Source: Treponema sp.
GTDB lineage: Bacteria; Spirochaetota; Spirochaetia; Treponematales; Breznakiellaceae
Assembly: GCA_009786625.1 (NCBI GenBank)
Contig: WQRT01000009.1
Coordinates: 1-11,749, forward strand
Direction: 5' to 3'
Length of the DNA: 11,749 bases
Shown here in pieces: positions 6,925-11,749 of the stretch; the first letter of the stretch is position 1; each line of letters begins with the position of its first letter. Both the position numbers and the translations under genes were made by a program. The notes beneath the pieces are model-generated. The model was given only the letters and a program-made list of their open reading frames with translations. It was not told the origin of the DNA and made no database searches.

Positions 6925-7761
6925 TTATATCTCGACAACTCCGTCAAAAATTTTCACGCAGTCTCCTGTCATGTAAATAGTTTCGTCGGTGTAATTAATG
7001 ATAAGTTCTCCGCCGGGGAGCTGCGCTTTGATGTCCCTGCCTTTTTCGCAGTGGCCGTTAAGAACAGCGGCTGTTACCGCGGCGCAAGCTCCGGTTCCGC
7101 AGGCCTGCGTTTCGCCGCTGCCCCGTTCCCAAACGCGGATTTTCAAATGGTTCCTGTCCATGATTTCGACAAACTCGACGTTCACTCTGTCCGGGAAGAG
7201 CGAATTGTTTTCGAATAACGGACCGATAACGCCGAGATCGATTTTGTCTATTCTGTCATGGAAAACAACGGCATGGGGATTCCCAACCGAAACGCAGGTA
7301 ATTTCATATTCCTTGTCAGCGATTAAAACTTTTCTCGCTATAATATTTTCGCCTGAAAGATTCACGGGTATTTCCCCGGGGTGAAGCCGCGCCTTTCCCA
7401 TGTTTACTCTTACCGAAGAAACTTTTTCGTTTCTGGTGATAAGGAACAGTTCTCTGATTCCGCTTCTCGTCTCGATGCGCATATTTCTTTTTTTAACAAT
7501 GTCATTGTCATAAAGATATTTCGCGACGCAGCGGATGGAGTTCCCCGCCATCGCGCCTTCACTGCCGTCAAGATTGAAAATTCTCATTTTCGCGTCCGCA
7601 ACATCGGAAGGAAGAATCAGCACAATGCCTTCGCCGCCGATTCCCCTGTGCCGGTTTGACAACAGTACTGAAAGCGACTCAGGCGAATTGATATTCATGC
7701 CGATGCAGCAAATGTAAATATAATCGTTGCCGGTTCCGTGCATTTTTGTAAACGGAAGTTT
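6925..7761 (-). other. dapF: DapF-like domain of the fusion, with altered active site
   Basis: This 3' segment of the fused gene encodes about 278 residues matching a whole diaminopimelate epimerase. The motif that normally reads N-x-D-G-S-x4-C-G-N-[GA]-x-R is NLDGSEGAMAGNSIR, with Ala (1116, codon GCG at 7548-7546) for the catalytic Cys equivalent to Cys73 of the H. influenzae enzyme and Ser for the following Gly/Ala. The second catalytic motif ACGTGAC with C1265 (Cys217 equivalent) is intact. From known two-base chemistry, loss of one Cys should impair epimerisation unless another residue substitutes; I have a vague recollection that AGNS variants exist in other bacteria, so this may be a subfamily rather than a dead enzyme. 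Confidence 0.85.
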
Positions 7762-10700
7762 TACGCGGCTTTCCCGCAAATTATTAATGTCTACAAGCTC
7801 CGTATTTGTTTCGGTGTAATCAGAAAGCAAAGAATCAGCCAGCGCGTTAGCTGTATCGATCGATGTCAAACATGGTACGCCCAGCGCCACCGCTTTTCTG
7901 CGGAGCTTCACATCGTCAAACGCGGGGTCTCTTCCTTTTTCTGATGTCGAGATGATGTAGCTTATTCCTCCGCCGGCAAGAAGCGTTTCTGTGTTTTCGT
8001 TCGGGTTATCGCATATTTTATCAATCGGTTCAACCGTAAAACCTTTTTTGGAAAGGAAACGCGCGGTGCCCCGTGTCGCGTAAAGGGTGAACCCAAGCCT
8101 TGTGAACTTCTGCGCCATGCCGATGATCTCGCCCTTGTCGCCGTCGCGGATTGTTAAAAGCACACCGCCGGTTTTTTTCATTTTGTAACCGGCTGCGGCA
8201 AGCCCCTTGTATAAAGCTTCCTCAAGATTTTTTCCAATACCTAATACTTCGCCTGTAGATTTCATTTCAGGACCAAGGTGCGTATCAAGACCGGCGAGTT
8301 TTTCAAACGAAAAGACGGGAACTTTAACGGCGATGTAAGGAGGAATTTTCGCGATGCCGCTTGAGTAACCAAGGTCTGACAATCTTTCTCCCATGCTTAC
8401 TTTTGTCGCAAGCTCGCACATCGGAACGCCTGTCACCTTGCTGATATATGGAACCGTTCGTGACGCGCGCGGATTTACTTCGATCACATAAATATCATTT
8501 TCATAAAGCACATACTGGATATTGACAAGCCCTTTAACGTCAAGAGCCGTGCAGAGTTTCTTTGTTATATTAAAAATATTTTCAGCTAACTCATCATCGA
8601 TATTGAGCGCAGGGTACACGGCGATGCTGTCACCTGAATGAACGCCGGTTCGCTCAATATGTTCCATGATGCCGGGGATGAGTACATCTCCCCCGTTTTC
8701 AGACAAGTCGCAGATCGCGTCAACTTCAATTTCGCGTCCGCTTAAATATTTATCAATTAAAACTGGATTGTCCTGCGTCTGGCGGAGAATTATTTCCATG
8801 TATTCTTTAATGTCTTCAGGCGAGAACGCGATGATCATATTCTGCCCGCCAAGCACGTATGAAGGGCGCATAAGAACAGGGAACCCAAGTTTGTCAGCGG
8901 CTTCGAGCGCCTGCGCCTCTGTCATTACGCCGAAACCTTTCGGGCGTTTCACCTTTAACTTTTCAAGAAGCGCGTCAAAACGTTCCCTGTCTTCGCAGAT
9001 GTCGATGCTGTCCGCAGGCGTGCCGATGATCTTCACGCCGCGTTTGTGCAGCTTCTTTGTCAGTTTGATTGCCGTGCCGCCGCCGAACGCGACAATTACG
9101 CCGATTGGTTTTTCAATTTCGATTATGCTCATTACATCATCAATGTGAAGCGGCTCGAAGTACAACCTGTCGGCGGTATCAAAATCGGTGGAAACAGTTT
9201 CAGGGTTATTGTTAATAACAATTACTTCATAACCCATGCTTTTTAGCGTCCACACGCAATGAACACACGCGTAATCGAACTCGATGCCCTGCCCTATCCG
9301 TATCGGACCTGAACCAAGAACCACAATGCGCTGTTTAACACTTTTTTGTATAAACGGAAGCGCTTCGTTTTCTCCGCCGTTTAGGATGGAGTAAAAATAC
9401 GGCGTCTTCGCCTCAAACTCAGCGGCGCAGGTGTCAACCATCTTGTAAATCAGGGGATAGGGGTTAGGGGATAGGGGACAGGTTTTAGCATCATTATAAA
9501 TATTATTTATGCAGTTTAAAAACCATTTGTCTACTTTTGTTATCTGATATAATTCATCAATACTGATGCCGCGTTTGACGGCTTCGTACAGCACAAACAG
9601 GCGTTCGTCAGTTACTTTGTTCAACATTCCGCGTATTTCTGCGGTGGATTTCGCGGCGAGGCGCGGCAGTTCCAAGCCTGTTAAGCCGATTTCCGCGCCG
9701 CGCACGGCTTTGATCAACGCTTCTTCGAAGGTGTCGGCGATTGCCATTACTTCGCCTGTCGCTTTCATCTGCGTTCCAAGTTCATTGCTGGCGTACACGA
9801 ATTTGTCAAAAGGCCATTTTGGAAATTTGACGGCGACATAATCTATTGTAGGCTCAAAAGCGGCGTAAGTTGTGCCTGTCACAGCGTTAATAATTTCATC
9901 TAACGTGTAGCCGATTGCGATTTTTACGGCGACTTTCGCTATCGGATAACCTGTCGCTTTGCTTGCGAGCGCGGAAGAACGGGAAACGCGGGGATTAACC
10001 TCGATTACGGCGTACTCGAAGCTGTTCGGTTCCATCGCAAGCTGGACATTACAGCCGCCTTCGACACCTAACGCTTTTACGATATCAAGCGACGCTATCC
10101 GCAGCATTTGGTATTCCTTGTCCGCGAGAGTTACGCATGGCGCTATTACAATGCTGTCTCCTGTGTGTATGCCTACAGGATCGATATTTTCCATTGAGCA
10201 GACAGTTATCACATTACCCGCGCGGTCGCGGATTACTTCAAATTCAATTTCTTTCCAACCCGCGATTGATTTTTCCACGAGTATCTGCCTGATGGGAGAA
10301 AGAGCAAGTCCGTTATGCGCAATTTCGCGCAGTTTTTCCTCGTTCTCCGCGCTGCCGCCTCCTGTGCCACCCAATGTGAACGCGGGGCGGATAATCACAG
10401 GGTAGCCGATCTCGTTCGCGAACTTTACCGCTGTTTCAATATCTGTCGCGATTACGGACGGAACGCACGGCTGCCCGATGCTTTCCATCGTCTCTTTAAA
10501 TATTTTTCTGTCCTCGGCTTTGTCGATGGTCTGCGGCGATGATCCCAAAAGGCGCACATTGTATTTATCCAGAAAACCGCAGCGGGCGAGCTGCATACAT
10601 AATGTCAATCCGGTCTGTCCGCCAAGACCCGATAAAATGCTGTCCGGGCGTTCTTTTTCGATAATGCGTTTAACGGTCGCGAGCGTCAACGGCTCGATGT

Positions 10701-10893
10701 AAATTATGTCTGCGATATTGTTATCTGTCATTATTGTCGCGGGGTTTGAATTGATAAGAACAATCTCAATGCCGTCTTCGCGGAGCACGCGGCAAGCCTG
10801 TGTTCCGGCGTAATCGAACTCGGCGGCCTGCCCGATTACAATCGGACCTGAACCTATTACTAATACCTTTTTAATATCTTTATTTAGCGGCAT
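6925..10893 (-). CDS. carB: Fused carbamoyl-phosphate synthase large subunit and diaminopimelate epimerase-like domain (CarB-DapF)
   Basis: A single 1322-residue frame. Residues 1 to about 1035 are CarB, which makes carbamoyl phosphate from bicarbonate, ammonia and two ATP for arginine and pyrimidines: an N-terminal ATP-grasp half starting KKVLVIGSGPIVIGQAAEFD, a shortened oligomerisation region (about 400-515), a second ATP-grasp half (GSGPIRIGQG near 527-536) and an MGS-like allosteric domain (about 912-1035). Residues 1045-1322 are a full-length DapF domain (KMHGTGNDY to GDCVKIF), normally a separate enzyme for lysine and meso-DAP synthesis. Substrate-binding residues N1056, N1107, N1205, N1238, E1256, R1257 and catalytic C1265 are present, but the first catalytic Cys is A1116. 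The Val before KLPFTK is GTA, so no separate dapF start exists at the joint. A GGGGATA-type repeat encodes CPLSPNPYPLI where about 40 residues are missing relative to E. coli CarB. The start overlaps carA by 14 bases and has its own AAAGGA site. Confidence 0.95.
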   Translation of the reverse strand: MPLNKDIKKVLVIGSGPIVIGQAAEFDYAGTQACRVLREDGIEIVLINSNPATIMTDNNIADIIYIEPLTLATVKRIIEKERPDSILSGLGGQTGLTLCMQLARCGFLDKYNVRLLGSSPQTIDKAEDRKIFKETMESIGQPCVPSVIATDIETAVKFANEIGYPVIIRPAFTLGGTGGGSAENEEKLREIAHNGLALSPIRQILVEKSIAGWKEIEFEVIRDRAGNVITVCSMENIDPVGIHTGDSIVIAPCVTLADKEYQMLRIASLDIVKALGVEGGCNVQLAMEPNSFEYAVIEVNPRVSRSSALASKATGYPIAKVAVKIAIGYTLDEIINAVTGTTYAAFEPTIDYVAVKFPKWPFDKFVYASNELGTQMKATGEVMAIADTFEEALIKAVRGAEIGLTGLELPRLAAKSTAEIRGMLNKVTDERLFVLYEAVKRGISIDELYQITKVDKWFLNCINNIYNDAKTCPLSPNPYPLIYKMVDTCAAEFEAKTPYFYSILNGGENEALPFIQKSVKQRIVVLGSGPIRIGQGIEFDYACVHCVWTLKSMGYEVIVINNNPETVSTDFDTADRLYFEPLHIDDVMSIIEIEKPIGVIVAFGGGTAIKLTKKLHKRGVKIIGTPADSIDICEDRERFDALLEKLKVKRPKGFGVMTEAQALEAADKLGFPVLMRPSYVLGGQNMIIAFSPEDIKEYMEIILRQTQDNPVLIDKYLSGREIEVDAICDLSENGGDVLIPGIMEHIERTGVHSGDSIAVYPALNIDDELAENIFNITKKLCTALDVKGLVNIQYVLYENDIYVIEVNPRASRTVPYISKVTGVPMCELATKVSMGERLSDLGYSSGIAKIPPYIAVKVPVFSFEKLAGLDTHLGPEMKSTGEVLGIGKNLEEALYKGLAAAGYKMKKTGGVLLTIRDGDKGEIIGMAQKFTRLGFTLYATRGTARFLSKKGFTVEPIDKICDNPNENTETLLAGGGISYIISTSEKGRDPAFDDVKLRRKAVALGVPCLTSIDTANALADSLLSDYTETNTELVDINNLRESRVKLPFTKMHGTGNDYIYICCIGMNINSPESLSVLLSNRHRGIGGEGIVLILPSDVADAKMRIFNLDGSEGAMAGNSIRCVAKYLYDNDIVKKRNMRIETRSGIRELFLITRNEKVSSVRVNMGKARLHPGEIPVNLSGENIIARKVLIADKEYEITCVSVGNPHAVVFHDRIDKIDLGVIGPLFENNSLFPDRVNVEFVEIMDRNHLKIRVWERGSGETQACGTGACAAVTAAVLNGHCEKGRDIKAQLPGGELIINYTDETIYMTGDCVKIFDGVVEI
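9453..9480. repeat. Heptanucleotide tandem repeat (GGGGATA type) inside carB
   Basis: Four direct 7-base units on the plus strand: GGGGATA, GGGGTTA, GGGGATA, GGGGACA, followed by GG. It resembles short tandemly repeated repetitive (STRR) sequences, which are G/C-run heptanucleotides known from cyanobacteria and other genomes. On the minus strand it is translated in frame as CPLSPNPYPLI between the N-terminal ATP-grasp half and the conserved YKMVDTCAAEF of CarB. Identity as a genome-wide family is inference; the repetition itself is plain. Confidence 0.85.
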
Positions 10894-11749
10894 ATTTGTC
10901 TATCCTTTCCATAAATCTGTCGAATAAAAACCCCGTATCAAGCGGGCCGCTTCTTGCTTCAGGGTGAAACTGCACCGAGAATGAGACGCCGTAATCAATA
11001 CCTTCGCAAGTGCCGTCATTGACATTTACAAAAGAACTGTTATCGCTGATAACTTCATAGCCGTGGTTCTGGCTTGTTATAAAAATGCCGCCTGTCTTAA
11101 TTTCTTTTACAGGCTGATTCGCTCCGCGGTGTCCGAATTTCAATTTTCTTGTTTTATAACCGTTCGCGAGCGCCATAAGCTGATGCCCCATACAGATTCC
11201 AAAAATAGGGATGCATGTTTTAAAAAGAGCGCTGATAGTTTCGATAATCACTTTATTGCCGCTGTCGGCGGGATCGCCGGGACCGTTACTCAACATAATG
11301 CCGTGCGGATTTATTTTTAAAATCTCATCCGCCGGAGTGTTATGCGCAAATATTGTCACCTCACAGCCTCTTGCCGCAAGCGATTTTGCGATGCCGCGTT
11401 TCGCGCCGAAATCCATTAACGCGATCCGCCGTTTGCCTTCCCCGATTTTCACGAAGCCTTTTTTCGATACCTGCGCAATCGGATTAACGACCGTGTATTT
11501 TTTAATTTCTTCGATATCCGCGTCTGTTGGTTTTAACGCGGTAATTTTTCCGTTCATTACGCCGTTCATGCGGATAATTTTTGTAAGAGCGCGTGTATCA
11601 ATTCCGCACATGCCGACGATGCCGCTGTCTTTTAAAAATGAGTCAATGTCATTCCCGCTTCTGAAATTGGACGGAGTCTTACACGGATATTTCGCGATGT
11701 AGGCTTTCATGTGGACATTTTCGCTTTCGAAATCATGGGGGATAATGCC
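10880..11749 (-). CDS. carA: Carbamoyl-phosphate synthase small (glutaminase) subunit, 5' end outside window
   Basis: Hydrolyses glutamine and channels ammonia to CarB. The frame is open to the right edge: thirteen codons upstream of the ATG at 11710 read on as GIIPHDFESENVH, which matches the conserved CarA interior before the Y-x-x-x-PSNFR region, so that ATG is internal and roughly 70-90 N-terminal residues lie beyond the window. Visible are the end of the CPSase small-chain domain (CGIDTRALTK) and the class I glutamine amidotransferase domain: LSNGPGDP, nucleophile Cys in FGICMGHQ (codon at 11194-11192), KFGHRGANQPV, and the His-Glu pair in QFHPEA (codons at 10966-10964 and 10960-10958). 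The triad is intact. The 3' end overlaps carB by 14 bases, as expected for coupled synthesis of two subunits. Confidence 0.96.
   Translation of the reverse strand, partial: GIIPHDFESENVHMKAYIAKYPCKTPSNFRSGNDIDSFLKDSGIVGMCGIDTRALTKIIRMNGVMNGKITALKPTDADIEEIKKYTVVNPIAQVSKKGFVKIGEGKRRIALMDFGAKRGIAKSLAARGCEVTIFAHNTPADEILKINPHGIMLSNGPGDPADSGNKVIIETISALFKTCIPIFGICMGHQLMALANGYKTRKLKFGHRGANQPVKEIKTGGIFITSQNHGYEVISDNSSFVNVNDGTCEGIDYGVSFSVQFHPEARSGPLDTGFLFDRFMERIDKYAAK
10903..10908 (-). promoter_or_regulatory. Ribosome binding site of carB within carA
   Basis: AAAGGA on the minus strand ends nine bases before the carB ATG at 10893 and lies inside the last codons of carA. It supports this start and suggests that carB is translated both by its own site and by coupling to carA. 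Confidence 0.65.

Noticed and set aside
8666..9148. A 160-residue plus-strand frame opposite carB.
   Set aside because: It is a shadow of the strongly conserved carB coding strand, without a ribosome binding site or recognisable domain.
11702..11710. ATG at 11710 as the carA start.
   Set aside because: The frame stays open to the window edge and the thirteen upstream codons match conserved CarA sequence, so this Met is internal.

Overview
The window is a dense, entirely ordinary-looking bacterial chromosome segment with moderate GC content. Every base is within about 70 bases of a gene, and I see no RNA genes, transposons or CRISPR. Several proteins point to a spirochaete, most likely Treponema-like: the glutamyl-tRNA synthetase carries the HIGG variant of the HIGH motif and resembles treponemal GluRS, and the partial protein at the left edge ends like an outer-membrane beta-barrel of a diderm. 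This is inference from remembered family features, not from a search. A treponeme with carAB and dapF would be a biosynthetically capable one (for example insect-gut or free-living) rather than a reduced pathogen.

Layout: (1) 1-297, plus strand, the 3' end of a putative secreted or outer-membrane protein; (2) 300-1835, minus, gltX; (3) 1836-1903, a 68-base divergent promoter region; (4) 1904-3376, plus, an M18 zinc aminopeptidase; (5) 3385-6864, minus, clpS-clpA-aat, a complete bacterial N-degron cassette (adaptor, unfoldase, and the transferase that creates N-degrons); (6) 6925-11749, minus, carA followed by one long reading frame that fuses carbamoyl-phosphate synthase large subunit (CarB) to diaminopimelate epimerase (DapF). 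carA-carB/dapF-clpS-clpA-aat all point the same way with short gaps or overlaps and could be read as one operon, but a good promoter sits directly in front of clpS.

How the genes work together: CarA supplies ammonia from glutamine to CarB, which makes carbamoyl phosphate for arginine and pyrimidines. The DapF part would interconvert LL- and meso-diaminopimelate for lysine or peptidoglycan. Aat adds Leu/Phe to proteins with N-terminal Lys/Arg, ClpS captures the resulting N-degron, and ClpA unfolds the protein for ClpP (not in the window). The M18 aminopeptidase could finish the resulting peptides.

Most notable: the CarB-DapF fusion; the loss of one of the two catalytic cysteines (Cys to Ala) in its DapF part; a heptanucleotide GGGGATA-type tandem repeat inside carB exactly where about 40 residues of the usual oligomerisation domain are missing; an unrelated short interspersed repeat (CACGGAGACACAGAGACG type) in frame inside gltX; two 12-bp codon-neutral tandem repeats in clpA; and promoters so close to the gltX and clpS start codons that both mRNAs may be leaderless.
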